Program-made: the position numbers and the translations under genes
Shown here: positions 12,363 through 22,647 of the stretch, piece after piece
Position numbering within the stretch: the first letter of the stretch is position 1
Layout: every line of letters begins with the position of its first letter
Notes under the pieces: generated by a model
What the model was told of the DNA's origin: nothing
The model's database searches: none
The model's input: the letters and a program-made list of their open reading frames with translations, nothing else
NCBI GenBank assembly: GCA_029689965.1
Contig: CP121450.1
Span: 1,612,001 to 1,676,000, forward strand
DNA length: 64,000 nt
Source: Curtobacterium flaccumfaciens
GTDB lineage: Bacteria > Actinomycetota > Actinomycetes > Actinomycetales > Microbacteriaceae
Reading direction: 5' to 3'

Positions 12363-13134
12363 TCAGACGCTGTACTCGGAGGAGTAGCGCTGGAGCGCCT
12401 CTTCGATGGTGCCGTCGAGCTGCAGCCGCCCCTTGTCGAGGTAGAGGCCGCGGTCGCAGAAGCGGCGGAGGTCCTTGTCGCTGTGCGAGACGAAGAAGAG
12501 CGTCCGGCCGCCGGCCAGCAGTTCCTCGATGCGCCTGTAGCACTTCTCCCGGAACGCCTTGTCACCGACCGCGAGGACCTCGTCCACCAGGATGACGGGC
12601 TCGTCCAGGCGCGAGATCACCGCGAAGGCGATCCGGACCTTCATCCCGCTCGACAGGTGCTTGTAGGGAGTGTCGACGAAGTCGCCGATCTCCGCGAAGT
12701 CGATGATCTCGTCGAACGCGTCGCGGATCTCCGAACGGGACATACCGTGCAGGCCCGCGGTCAGGTAGACGTTGTCCCGCACGGAGAGATCGCCGACGAA
12801 CCCGCCCGTGATCTCGATGAGCGGCGCGACACCGGCCCCGACGTGCACACGGCCCTCGTCCGGCAGCATCACCTGCGCGACGAAGCTTGAGCAGCGTGGA
12901 CTTGCCCTGCCCGTTGCGCCCGACGACGCCGATCGCCTCGCCGGGGCGCACGTCGAACGACACACCCCGGAGCGCCCAGAACTCGTCCGCACGCTTCCGG
13001 CGGTTGCTGCCCGCGAAGAGGTCCTTGAAGCTGCGGCTCGCACGGCGGTTGCGCTTGAACCGGATGCCGGCGTCCCGTACCGAGATGACGGGAGCGACGG
13101 TCGCGGTGCGGCCACGGGGCTCGGTGACGGTCAT
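12363..13134 (-). CDS. ABC transporter ATP-binding protein, teichoic-acid/polysaccharide exporter (TagH/Wzt type)
   Basis: About 256 aa. Walker A is GRNGQGKST, the signature is [14 protein letters not shown], Walker B is [13 protein letters not shown] and the H-loop is FFVSHSDKD. The N-terminal extension before the core ([16 protein letters not shown]) is typical of the polysaccharide-export subfamily. The ATG at 13134 overlaps the permease stop (TGATG), so the pair is translationally coupled. The frame break near 12886 is a +1 shift, best explained by one extra base in GAAGCT (expected KSTLLKLVAQVMLP). There is no C-terminal carbohydrate-binding domain. Confidence 0.9.
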
Positions 13135-13957
13135 CACAGCTCCTTCAGGACACGGTGCTCGCTGCGGCGGAACACGACCAGGCCGATCGCCACGACCACG
13201 ACGGTGACGATGACGGACACGGCGACCTCGAACCAGTCGAGCTGCGCCGGGAAGAACGCGGACCGGTAGATGCCGAAGACGCCGCTCAGCGGGTTGAACG
13301 CGGCCAGGTCGTGCAGCTTGTCGGGAAGCGCCTGCGTGCCGTAGATGATCGGCGACGCGTAGAACAGGAAGCGGAGCACGAGCTTCACGGCACGCTCGAG
13401 GTCGCGGAGAACACGACGAGCGGAGCCACGATCAGGCCGAGGCCGTAGACGAGCCCGCACTGCAGCACGATCGCGAGGGGGTAGAGCGCGAGCTGCCAGT
13501 GCACCTGCGCACCGGTGGCGATCGCGAACACGGCGAGCACGGGAAGGCTCAGGAGGAACTCGATGCCCTTCGACGCGTTCACTCGTGCGACCCAGATGCT
13601 CCGCGGGATCGTGGTCGACCGGATGAGCTTGGTCTCCTTGATGAAGGCCCGGGTCGAGTCGGACACGGCCCCCGTGAACCACATCCACGGCAGGAGCGCC
13701 GAGAGCAGGAACACGATGTACGGCTCTTCGCCGACCGAGCCGCGGTGGAACACCTGCGTGAAGACGAACCAGTAGATCGCCGACATCACGAGCGGGTCGA
13801 GGATCGACCAGAGGTAGCCCAGCGCCGACGTCGAGTAGCGCACCCGGAGGTCGCGGACGGTCAGCAGCCAGAGCGCATGACGATAGCGCCGACCGGCGCT
13901 CCGGGACACCGCAGGTGCGGCAGCCGCGGGCGCGGTCGGCGCACTCGCTGTGGTCAC
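13134..13957 (-). CDS. ABC-2 transporter permease, polysaccharide/teichoic-acid exporter (TagG/Wzm type)
   Basis: About 274 aa with six predicted helices. The N-terminal amphipathic segment [19 protein letters not shown] and the start of the core [20 protein letters not shown] are typical for TagG/Wzm. It moves the finished lipid-linked polymer across the membrane with the ATPase encoded directly downstream. One base is missing near 13400 (expected [13 protein letters not shown]), after which the frame runs to 13134. The GTG start at 13957 has GAAGGGA upstream. Confidence 0.88.
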
Positions 13958-14000
13958 GGTTTCCCTTCGGGCGGAACCGCCGGGGGGCCCTGACGGTGGT

Positions 14001-14696
14001 TCAGGCGAACAGGTTGTTCGCGCGCTCGAGGTCCTCGGCGAAGTCGATCTCGACCGCGTACAGGTCGGAGATGTCGATCGGGCTCCAGAGTAGCCCGTCC
14101 TCGGCGATGGCAGCCTCGATGCCGCCCTCGAAGTACTCCTGGTCGTCGACGCGTCCGAGCTGCCGGATGAGGGCCTGCTTGTCCGTCGACGAGACGTAGT
14201 TGATGCCGACGGCTTCGCCGAGCCCGCCCACGACCTGCTTGGACAGCTTGTGGATGAAGCCCTCGGCGTCGACGGTGTACTTGACCTCTTCGTCGGAGAC
14301 CTTGTCGGTGTTGACGCTGACGAACGAGCGGTCCTCGTCGATCATGTCCGCGGCGCGCACGAGCGCACGCGGATCGAACACGACGTCGCCGTTCATCCAG
14401 AGGACGCCGCCCTTGCCCGTGGCCTTGAGCGCGCGGAGGAGGCTCTTCGAGGTGTTCGTCGAGTCGTACGACTCGTTGTAGACGAAGTTCGCCTCGGGGA
14501 AGGCCTCGACGATGTACTCCGACTTGTAGCCGACGACGATCGTCACGCGCGCGCTCGAGCCGAACGCGGCACGGATGTTGTCGAACTGCTGCTGCATGAT
14601 GGTGCGGCCGTCGCTCAGTTCGGTCAGCGGCTTCGGAAGGCTGCGCCCGAGGCGGCTGCCCATCCCCGCTGCGAGGATCACGATCTGCGTGGTCAT
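14001..14696 (-). CDS. Sugar/choline-type nucleotidyltransferase (LicC/IspD-like NTP transferase)
   Basis: 231 aa, uninterrupted. The N-terminus IVILAAGMGSRLGRSLPKPL is the nucleotidyltransferase glycine-rich loop with its essential lysine. Further core residues are MNGDVVFDP and the C-terminal metal-site region EIDFAEDLERAN. Relatives include LicC phosphocholine cytidylyltransferase, inositol-1-phosphate cytidylyltransferase and PntC of phosphonate pathways. Lying in one locus with a CDP-alcohol phosphotransferase, it probably makes the CDP-activated alcohol for that enzyme. The ATG at 14696 follows AGAAGGGA. A TATGAT hexamer on this strand (14882-14887) is a promoter candidate. Confidence 0.8.
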   Translation of the reverse strand: MTTQIVILAAGMGSRLGRSLPKPLTELSDGRTIMQQQFDNIRAAFGSSARVTIVVGYKSEYIVEAFPEANFVYNESYDSTNTSKSLLRALKATGKGGVLWMNGDVVFDPRALVRAADMIDEDRSFVSVNTDKVSDEEVKYTVDAEGFIHKLSKQVVGGLGEAVGINYVSSTDKQALIRQLGRVDDQEYFEGGIEAAIAEDGLLWSPIDISDLYAVEIDFAEDLERANNLFA

Positions 14697-14994
14697 GCTG
14701 GTCCCTTCTGGTGTCCGCCCGCGCGCCCTGGGGCACGGGCGGGCCTCGTCGAGTCTGCTCGCGGAAGGTCCGAGTTCGCCGTGAATCCACCGTCGCTGCG
14801 GGCATCCGCAGGGAGAGGTCGTCGTGAGAACACCGGCCGGGCAGGTTTCCAAGTGGTGAACACTCCGTCGTGCCCTGGTGAATCATACGGAACGTGTCCA
14901 GCTCGGGGTACACCTCCGGGCGCTTCGTGCTCAATTCGTGACACTGTGCCGGAGCCGTCCGCCGATGTCCGGAGAGCGTTGGTACGGTGGGGCG
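14697..14994. other. Divergent intergenic region with two promoter candidates
   Basis: 300 bases with no credible gene. On the minus strand TATGAT (14887-14882) is the best -10 box for the nucleotidyltransferase. On the plus strand TACGGT (14983-14988) sits six bases before the GTG at 14995. No palindrome of the dispersed families was found here. Confidence 0.5.
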
Positions 14995-16283
14995 GTGGCC
15001 GCAGGAACAGGGGATGACGACGACGTGTACGCCACGTCGGACGCTGCCTGGCTGACCGAGGAAGCGGACGCGGACACCGAGGACGACGACGCCACCGAGG
15101 CGCAGGACGCCGATGACGACGACATGGGGACGGGGATGCGCACGACGCCTCCGCTGAGGACGCGATGACCGACGACACGACGGTCACCAGGGCGAGGGAG
15201 ACGAGCGCGGACCAGGACGTCGCAGAGCCGGCGGAAGCCGCTCCGGCGGCCGCCGCCGCCACGACGAACGCGGGCGCGGGCGGACGACCGGGGAAGGCGC
15301 GCGGGGAAGAAGCGGGCCACGCGGCCGACGCAGACCGCCGGGACGACCGGTGTCGTGCCTTCCGGAACCGACGAGCAGGCGACGGCCGATGCCGGCACCG
15401 CGACCGCGACGGACGCGGCCGCGAACGCGCCTGACGCGATCGAGCCCGATGCGCCCGCGGTCAAGGCGACGAAGAAGCGCCCCGCCGCGAAGCGCCCCGC
15501 CACGCCCCAGAAGCAGCCGCAGCAGCCCGTCGTCCTCCGCGCCGCCGGCCTCGTGAAGCGCTACGGGCAGACCCTCGCCGCGGACGAGGTCGACCTCGAG
15601 ATCCGCCAGGGCTCCATCTTCGGCGTCGTCGGCCCGAACGGCGCCGGCAAGACGACCACGCTGTCGATGGTGACCGGTCTGCTCCGTCCGGACGCCGGCA
15701 CCGTCACCGTGCTCGACCACGACGTCTGGGCGGACCCCACCGCGGCGAAGCGCGACCTCGGTGTCCTGCCCGACCGGCTCCGGCTGTTCGACCGGCTCAC
15801 CGGCGCGCAGCTCCTCTACTACTCGGCGACCCTCCGCGGGCTCGACGGCGCGACCGCCCGGCAGCGCAGCGCGGACCTCGCCGAGGCGTTCGGCCTGGGG
15901 GAGGCGCTCGGCCGGCAGGTCGCCGACTACTCCGTCGGCATGGCGAAGAAGATCGCCCTGGCCGCGACGCTCATCCACTCGCCCCGGGTGCTCGTGCTCG
16001 ACGAACCGTTCGAGTCGGTCGACCCGGTGAGCGCGGCGACCATCACCGAGATCCTCCGTCGCTACACGCGCGGCGGTGGCACCGTGGTGCTCTCCAGCCA
16101 CTCGATGGAGCTCGTGCAACGCACGTGCGACTCCGTGGCCATCATCGTCGGCGGCAAGGTCCTCGCCTCCGGGACGATGGCGCAGGTCCGCGGGCGCAGA
16201 GCCTCGAGGACAAGTTCGTCGAACTCGCGGGCGGCCGCGTCGTGGCAGAGAGCATGGAATGGTTGCACAGCTTCTCCGGCTGA
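14995..16283 (+). CDS. ABC-2 exporter ATPase with long acidic/Ala-rich N-terminal extension
   Basis: About 429 aa. The first ~175 residues are low-complexity: first Asp/Glu-rich (residues ~5-50), then Ala/Thr-rich and finally Lys-rich (KATKKRPAAKRP). Then comes a standard ATPase: Walker A GPNGAGKTT, signature YSVGMAKKIALAA, Walker B VLVLDEPFESVDP. The start is a GTG six bases after TACGGT. Frame breaks: one G lost near 15128, a +1 shift near 15305, one G lost near 16195 (expected VRGAQSLEDKFVEL). The permease gene overlaps its last 25 bases. Substrate unknown. Confidence 0.8.
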
Positions 16284-17829
16284 GGGCCGACCTCATCGCG
16301 GGCGAGGTCCGCGGGAGCGCCCGCCGGTCCGTCCTCGTCGTGCTCGGCAGCCTCGCGGGCCTCCTGGCCGCCGTGCTCGTCGCCATCGAGGTCACCGGTC
16401 TCCGGAGCGCGGCTCCCGAGGTCGCGCGGTCGGTCATCGTCCCCGTCGGCTCGCTCGTCGCCTTCGCGTTCACCGTCGTCCCGCTCGTCGTCGGCCGCCG
16501 CGACCAGTTCGACCCGCGACGCTTCACGGTGTTCGGGATCGGCCGTCGTGACCTCGCCGTGGGCCTCGGCGTCGCCGGGCTCGTGGGCGTGCCGGTGATC
16601 GCGGTGGCCATCGTCGCCGTGGCCCAGTCCGTTGCGTGGATGCGCGGTCCGGGCACGGGGTCCTCGGCGTCGTCGGCGGTCTGCTCGCGATCGCGACGTG
16701 CGCCCTGCTGGTCCGGGTCGGGTGCGCGGTCGGCGCGTCGCTGATCGGCCCGCACCGCTCGCGCGACGCCGGCTGGCTCGTCGCGCTCGTCATCGTCGTG
16801 CTGGCGATCCCGGCCGTGTCGCTCCTGCTGCGCGTCGACTGGCTCGACCCGGCCGGCGCCGAGATGCAGCGGATCGCCGACATCGCGGGCTGGACGCCGT
16901 GGGGCGCCGCCTGGGCGGTCCCGGCCGACGTCGCCAGCGGCCGCGTGGGCGAGGGCATCGCGAAGCTCCTGGTCGCGGTGGCGGTCGTGGCGCTGCTCGG
17001 CTGGGCGTGGTGGGCGCTCGTCGGACGGGCGCTCGAGACCGTGGACGGTCGGGCGCGCACCCGTCGGTACCGTGGCCTCGGCTGGTTCGACACGCTCGGC
17101 TCGACACCGGTCGGGGCGGTCGCCGCGCGGGCCCTCACCTACTGGGGGCGCGACCCGCGGTACCGCGCGTCGTACCTGATCGTCGTGTTCGTGCCGGTCG
17201 TCGTGATCCCGCTCGGCGTGGCCGGCGTGCCGTGGCACTGGACCGCGCTGGTCCCGCTGCCCCTCATGGCGCTCATCGCCGGCTTCCTGCCGCACAACGA
17301 CGTCTCGTACGACAACACCGCGGTCTGGCTGCACGTGGCGTCGGGGGCTCCGGGCTGGAGCGACCGGCTCGGTCGGCTCGTCCCGGTGCTCGCGGTGGGC
17401 ATCCCCGCGCTGGTCGCCGGATCGTGGGTGTCCGCGTTGCTGTTCGGGGACCGCACCGCGTTCCCGGTCCTCCTCGGCGTGAGCGCGAGCGCGCTCCTGT
17501 CGGGCCTCGGGCTGTCGAGCGTCGTGTCCGTCCTGCTGCCGTACCCGACGGTGCGCCCGGGCGACCACCCCTTCCAGCAGCCGCAGGCCGCCGGGGTGCT
17601 CTCGTCGGTCGCGCAGTCGTCGATGGTGGTCGGGATCGTCGTGTGCTCCGTGCCCGCCGCGTGGCTGGCGGTGCTGGCGTTCGTGGACGGGCCGGCGCCG
17701 TGGGACGTCCTGACACTCGTCGTCGGGGTGCTGGTCGGCGTCGTGGTGCTGGCGGCCGGAGTGACCGTCGGCGGTCGCCTGTTCGACCGGCACGGGCCGG
17801 ATCTGCTGGCCGCGGCGCAGCGCAACTGA
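16259..17829 (+). CDS. Large membrane protein, permease partner of the upstream ABC ATPase
   Basis: About 523 aa with roughly 10-12 hydrophobic segments, e.g. SVLVVLGSLAGLLAAVLVAI and VLTLVVGVLVGVVVLAAGV. The N-terminal MVAQLLRLRADLIAGEVRGS is typical of actinobacterial ABC-2-type permeases of this size. One G is missing near 16640 (expected SVAWDARSGHGVLG or equivalent). The start overlaps the ATPase end by 25 bases, so the two are co-translated. No substrate can be inferred. Confidence 0.75.
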
Positions 17830-17882
17830 GCGGGTCGCGGCAGCACGATCGAGCGCAGTCGCGTCTCGGGGCGACCACCTGA

Positions 17883-17926
17883 CGGACTGGAGGCACGGGT
17901 CGGGCCCGCCCCGCGCCTCCAGTCCG
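17883..17926. repeat. Family A palindrome (imperfect)
   Basis: CGGACTGGAGGC at 17883-17894 pairs with GCCTCCAGTCCG at 17915-17926, with looser pairing inside. It lies between two co-directional genes. Confidence 0.7.
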
Positions 17927-17962
17927 ACAGGTGCGCGCTCGCGCACCCGCGGCCGGCGCGCG

Positions 17963-17968
17963 TACCCT
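17963..17968 (+). promoter_or_regulatory. TACCCT -10 box, leaderless start
   Basis: TACCCT ends six bases before the ATG at 17975; no ribosome binding site is present. Confidence 0.6.
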
Positions 17969-17974
17969 TGACGC

Positions 17975-18235
17975 ATGAGCATGACGGAACCCGGCGGCGG
18001 CCTCGACGTGATGGACCGCGAGCTCGAGAAGCTCCTCGAGGACGAGGCGATCGAGCCCGGCGACCACGAGCGGTTCTCGCACTACGTCAAGAAGGACAAG
18101 ATCCTGCAGTCGGCTCTCACCGGTAAGCCCGTGAAGGCCCTGTGCGGGAAGAAGTGGATCCCCGGACGCGACCCCGAGAAGTTCCCGGTGTGCCCGGACT
18201 GCAAGGCGATCTACGAGAAGATGAAGGACGAGTGA
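17975..18235 (+). CDS. DUF3039 family protein
   Basis: 86 aa, intact. A hydrophilic N-terminus precedes FSHYVKKDKI, KALCGKKWIPGRDPEKFPVC and PDCKAIYEKM. The three cysteines (CGKK, then CPDC) suggest a small zinc-binding module. The family is restricted to Actinobacteria and has no assigned function. The start is set by a TACCCT box six bases upstream. Confidence 0.9.
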   Translation: MSMTEPGGGLDVMDRELEKLLEDEAIEPGDHERFSHYVKKDKILQSALTGKPVKALCGKKWIPGRDPEKFPVCPDCKAIYEKMKDE

Positions 18236-18271
18236 CGCCGGTGCTGTGCGTCCGGTGACGTCGGTGCGGCG

Positions 18272-19557
18272 TCAGATGACCAGCGTCGGGATCGCCGGGT
18301 CGCCGCGACCGATGCGCGCCGCGTCCGCCGGCAGCTCGGCCTTCGCCCGCTTGTGGTGCGCCCGCGCCGCTTCGACGCCGTGCACGCCGACGAAGGCCGG
18401 ATCGACCTCGCCCTCCGTGACGACGGGCACGAGCAGTGGTCGTTCGTCCGGGCCGACCTGGCCGGAGGTCAGGACGACCTCGGCGGTGGCGACCCCGTTC
18501 CGGAGCCGTCGGCCCGCGTCCTTGCGACCGCCGAGCGACGCCTTGTCCGCCGACTTCTTCGCGACCGGCACCCAGTCGCCCCGTCCTCGCGGTGGGCGAC
18601 GAGCTTGAACACCATGCCCGCCGCCGGGTGGCCGGAGCCGGACACCACCGACGTGCCGACGCCGTAGGAGTCGACGGGGGCGGCACGGAGCGCCGCGATC
18701 GTGTACTCGTCGAGGTCGTTGGTGACCGTGATCTTCGTGCCCGTCGCTCCGAGCCGGTCGAGTTGCGCCCGCACGGAGGCGACGACGGAGGGCAGGTCGC
18801 CGCTGTCGATCCGGACCGCGCCGAGCGTCCCGTCGGTCAGCCGGACGGCGGTCTCCACGGCGGCCTCGATGTCGTACGTGTCGACGAGCAGCGTCGTCCC
18901 GGTCCCGAGGGCGTCGAGCTGCGAGCGGAACGCGGCCTCCTCGGAGTCGTGCAGCAGGGTGAACGCGTGCGCCGCCGTGCCCATCGTCGGGATGCCCCAG
19001 GTGCGCCCGGCCTCGAGGTTGCTCGTCGCGCCGAACCCCGCGATGTACGCGGCCCGTGCCGCGGCGACCGCGTTCCACTCGCCGGTGCGCCGGGAGCCCA
19101 TCTCGGCGAGGGGGCGCCCGTCGGCGGCGGAGACCATGCGCGCCGCGGCGGAGGCGATGGCGGAGTCCGCGTTGAAGATGCTCAGCGCGAGGGTCTCGAG
19201 GACGACGGCCTCGGCGAACGTCCCCTCGATCTGCAGCACGGGGGAGTTCGGGAAGAAGACCTCGCCCTCGCGGTAGGCGCGCACGTTCCCGGTGAAGCGG
19301 TAGTCGGCGAGGTAGGCGGCCGTGCCGGTGTCGATGACGTCGCGGTCGCGCAGGAAGCCGATCTCCTCGTCGCCGAAGCGGAAGTCGGCGAGCGCGGTGA
19401 GGAACCGGCCGAGGCCCGCGGCGACGCCGTAGCGGCGCCCGTCCGGCAGGCGGCGGGTGAACACCTCGAAGACGCACCGTCGGTCCGCGGTGCCGTCCTT
19501 GAGGGCGGCGTCCACCATGGTGAGTTCGTACTGGTCCGTGAGGAGCGCGCTGGTCAC
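18272..19557 (-). CDS. pncB: Nicotinate phosphoribosyltransferase
   Basis: About 428 aa. Converts nicotinate and PRPP to nicotinate mononucleotide in the NAD salvage pathway. Recognisable family segments are LLTDQYELTMVDAAL at the start, RRYGVAAGLGRFL, the PRPP-side motif VDTYDIEAAVETA with AVRIDSGDLPS, and TNDLDEYTIAAL. One G is missing near 18587 (expected REDGGDWVPVAKK). The GTG start at 19557 is seven bases from a TAGTGT box (19570-19565), suggesting a leaderless transcript. Confidence 0.92.
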
Positions 19558-19615
19558 CTCCCCGACACTACTGTCGCGCCGGACCGGAGGCGCGGATTGC
19601 GTCGCGGGGGCCGGG

Positions 19616-20262
19616 CGGGCGCCGCGAGCGGGCGGAGTACGCGCCGCGAGCGGGCGGAACGCGAGCGGGCGGAGTACGCGCCGCGAACGCTTCGATCGGG
19701 ACGTACTTCGCCCGCTCGCGGAGGTGCGGGGAGGTGGGCCGCCGCGAGCGGGCGACATGCGGCCCTTCCGGGCGCCGAGGCGGGCGTACTTCGCCCGCTC
19801 GCGTGTGGCGGGTGGTGGGGGTGACCGCCTGGAGGCGCGGGGCCGGTCTCCGGAGTCGTCTCGCGCCTCCAGGCGGTTCGGCCGACGCCGCCAGCGCGAG
19901 CGGGCGGAATGCGACCTGGACGGTCGCCGACGGAGACATGTCGCGCCCGCTCGCGGAGGTGAGCGTGGCGGCCTGGAGGCGCGGCTCGCGGTGAACGTCG
20001 TGGCCTGGAGGCGCGGCTCGCGATGAGCGGGCGACATGCGGCCCTTCGGGGCGCCGAGGCGGGCGTCCTTCGCCCGCTCGCGTGCGGCGGGTGGTGGGGG
20101 TGACCGCCTGGAGGCGCGGGGCCGGTCTCCGGAGTCGTGTCGCGCCTCCAGGCGGTTCGGCCGACGCCGCCAGCGCGAGCGGGCGGAATGCGGGCGGGTG
20201 GCCGCGCGCGCTGGGTGTACTTCGCCCGCTCGCGTGCGGCGTGCGGCGTGCGGCGTGCGGGG
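19616..20262. repeat. Interleaved array of family B and family A palindromes with a 168-bp direct duplication
   Basis: This 650-bp region between divergent pncB and murI contains about five family B elements (GAGCGGGCGR ... CGCCCGCTCGC, ~60 bases each) alternating with family A hairpins. 19746-19913 and 20025-20192 are direct copies with only four mismatches and no indels, offset 279 bases. Arms 19824-19839/19862-19877 and 20103-20118/20141-20156 are perfect 16-bp palindromes. A 26-base CTGGAGGCGCGG unit is also tandemly duplicated between the copies (about 19968-20023). It ends with a TGCGGCG tandem run at about 20234-20262. No coding sequence is supported. Confidence 0.85.
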
Positions 20263-20294
20263 TGCGCGCGTGCGGGGTGCAGGGCACGGCTCGG

Positions 20295-20300
20295 TACGCT
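20295..20300 (+). promoter_or_regulatory. TACGCT -10 box of murI
   Basis: TACGCT ends six bases before the GTG start at 20307, with no Shine-Dalgarno sequence between. Confidence 0.6.
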
Positions 20301-20306
20301 GGTGCC

Positions 20307-21151
20307 GTGACGGATGCACCGATCGGAGTCTTCGACAGCGGGGTCGGCGGGCTGACGGTGGCCCGCGCGATCATCGACCAGCTGCCGCGCGAGAGCATCC
20401 GGTACGTCGGGACACCCTCCACTCGCCGTACGGCCCGAAACCGATCGCCGACGTCCGCCGGTACGCGCTCGAGGTCATGGACGACCTCGTCGAACAGGGC
20501 GTGAAGGCCCTCGTGATCGCGTGCAACACGGCCTCGTCCGCAGTGCTCCGGGACGCCCGCGAACGGTACGAGCAGGCGTACGGCATCCCCGTGGTCGAGG
20601 TCATCCAGCCCGCGGCCCGCGCCGCCGTGAAGCAGACCCGGACCGGGCGCATCGGCGTCATCGGCACCGTCGGCACCATCGCGTCCCGCTCGTACGAGGA
20701 CGCCTTCGCGGTGGCCTCGGACATCGACCTCACGCTCGCTGCGTGCCCCCGGTTCGTGGAGTTCGTCGAGGCGGGAGACACGTCCTCCGCAGCGCTGCGC
20801 GAGGTCGCGGCCGGGTACCTCGAACCGATCCGCGCCGCCGACGTCGACACGCTCGTGCTCGGCTGCACCCACTACCCGCTCATGTCCGCCGCGATCCAGT
20901 ACGTGATGGGGCCGGACGTGACGCTCGTCTCCAGCGCCGAGGAGACCGCCAACGACGTGTACCGGCGACTCGTCGAGCACGGGCTCGAACGCACCACCCC
21001 GGAGTCGCCCACGTACTCGTTCGAGGCGACCGGCGACGACAAGAACGGCTTCATCCGACTCGCCCGACGCTTCCTCGGCCCCGAGGTCTCCAGCGTCGGC
21101 CACCTCCAGACCGGGGCCATCACGCTGCCCCGCATCGAAAGGACCCCATGA
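20307..21151 (+). CDS. murI: Glutamate racemase
   Basis: About 281 aa. Makes D-glutamate for peptidoglycan. The two catalytic cysteines are in [13 protein letters not shown] and [11 protein letters not shown], and the N-terminal [18 protein letters not shown] is the family signature. One G is missing near 20413 (expected [14 protein letters not shown]). The GTG start is set by the TACGCT box. The stop overlaps the rph start (ATGA), forming murI-rph-rdgB, a common actinobacterial order. Confidence 0.95.
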
Positions 21152-21882
21152 GCGACACGCTCCGCATCGACGGCCGCACCGCGACCGACCACCGTCCCGT
21201 CACGATCGAGCGGGGGTGGAGCACGCAGGCGGAGGGCAGCGCGCTCATCTCGTTCGGCAACACCCGGGTGCTCTGCACCGCATCCTTCACGAACGGCGTC
21301 CCGCGCTGGCTGACCGGCAAGGGGACCGGCTGGGTCACCGCCGAGTACTCGATGCTGCCCCGCTCCACGAACGAGCGCATGCAGCGCGAGTCGATCAAGG
21401 GCAAGGTCGGCGGCCGCACGCACGAGATCTCCCGCCTGATCGGCCGGTCGCTCCGGGCGGTCATCGACACGAAGGGCCTCGGCGAGAACACCCTCGTCAT
21501 CGACTGCGACGTCCTGCAGGCCGACGGCGGCACCCGGACCGCGTCGATCACCGGCGCGTACGTGGCCATGGTGGACGCGATCGAGTGGGGGCGCGAGAAG
21601 GGCTTCATCGGCAAGAAGGCCACGCCGCTCACCGACAGCGTGCAGGCGATCTCGGTCGGCATCGTCAAGGGCGAGCCGATGCTCGACCTGGCCTACACCG
21701 AGGACTCGGCGGCCGACACCGACATGAACATCGTCACGACGGGGTCCGGCAAGTTCATCGAGGTGCAGGGCACCGCCGAGCACGCGCCGTTCGACCGCGA
21801 CGAGCTGAACACGCTGCTCGACCTCGGTCTCGCCGGCAACCAGTCCCTCGCCGCCATCCAGCGCGAGGTGCTGGGGCTGTGA
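21148..21882 (+). CDS. rph: Ribonuclease PH
   Basis: 244 aa, intact. A phosphorolytic 3'-exoribonuclease that trims tRNA 3' ends. Visible: [14 protein letters not shown] at the start, [35 protein letters not shown] and [18 protein letters not shown], which hold the phosphate-binding and catalytic residues. The ATG at 21148 follows GAAAGGACC and overlaps the murI stop. Its own stop overlaps the rdgB GTG. Confidence 0.96.
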   Translation: MSDTLRIDGRTATDHRPVTIERGWSTQAEGSALISFGNTRVLCTASFTNGVPRWLTGKGTGWVTAEYSMLPRSTNERMQRESIKGKVGGRTHEISRLIGRSLRAVIDTKGLGENTLVIDCDVLQADGGTRTASITGAYVAMVDAIEWGREKGFIGKKATPLTDSVQAISVGIVKGEPMLDLAYTEDSAADTDMNIVTTGSGKFIEVQGTAEHAPFDRDELNTLLDLGLAGNQSLAAIQREVLGL

Positions 21883-22467
21883 CCGGCACCGTCGTCCTCG
21901 CGACGCACAACCAGGGCAAGGTCGTCGAGCTGCGCGAGATCCTCGGGTCGGCCTTGGGCGAGGGTGTCGAACTCGTCGGCTACGACGGTCCCGAACCGGT
22001 CGAGGACGGCGACACCTACGCGGCGAACGCCCTCATCAAGGCGCGTGCCGCGGTCGCGCACACCGGGCTGCCGGCGCTCGCCGACGACTCGGGGATCGCC
22101 GTGGACGCCCTCGGCGGCGCGCCCGGGATCCACTCGGCCCGGTACGCCGGCACCCGTGCGGACGCGGACAACATCGCGCTGCTGCTGCAGAACCTCGAGG
22201 GCGTGCTCGAGCGCACGGCCGCGTTCGTCTGCGCGGCGGCGTTCGTGACGCCCGAGGGCGAGGAACACGTCGTCGAAGCGGTCTGGAACGGCGAGGTCCT
22301 CACGGAGCCGACCGGTACCGGGGACACGGGTACGACCCGGTGTTCAAGGCGGACGATGCTGACCGGTCCTCGGCGGAGCTCACGCGCGAGGAGAAGAACG
22401 CGCTGTCACACCGCAGCAAGGCCTTCCGGGGATCGCGCCGATCGTGCGGGAGCACTTCGGCGTCTGA
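21879..22467 (+). CDS. rdgB: Non-canonical purine NTP pyrophosphatase (RdgB/HAM1 family)
   Basis: About 196 aa. Hydrolyses ITP, dITP and XTP to monophosphates, keeping them out of nucleic acids. The signature [18 protein letters not shown] and the acidic [20 protein letters not shown] are clear. Two G losses occur, near 22320 (expected [11 protein letters not shown]) and near 22432 (expected [15 protein letters not shown]), and the true stop is at 22467. The GTG start overlaps the rph stop. Confidence 0.93.
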
Positions 22468-22647
22468 CGCCGCCGGCGTGCGGATCGAGACACCGCCGCG
22501 GACGCGAAGCGCCGCCCGCGCGACAAGACACCGCCCGATCCGGCGGCGTCTCGTGGCGCGAGCGGCGTCTCGTAGAACACGCGGTGTCTCGTGGCGTGGG
22601 CGGTGTCTCGCGAGTGGTGCGTGCGAGGCGCTGGCCGCGGCCGAGGC
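22468..22647. repeat. Family E inverted/direct repeats (GGTGTCTCG) between convergent genes
   Basis: CGAGACACCGCCG (22486-22498) is inverted as CGGCGGCGTCTCG (22541-22553). Three more direct copies of GCGGYGTCTCG follow to 22610. The region separates convergent rdgB and the DedA gene and may fold into a bidirectional terminator. No coding sequence. Confidence 0.65.

Noticed and set aside
15184..17982. Very long minus-strand open frame opposite the ABC exporter genes
   Set aside because: It is a GC-skew shadow: Arg/Ala/Pro/Asp/His-rich, no domain, while the plus strand encodes clear Walker motifs and helices.
19616..20262. Possible CRISPR array
   Set aside because: Repeats are palindromic, of two mixed families, with irregular spacing, and the spacers are themselves repeated. 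No cas gene is nearby.
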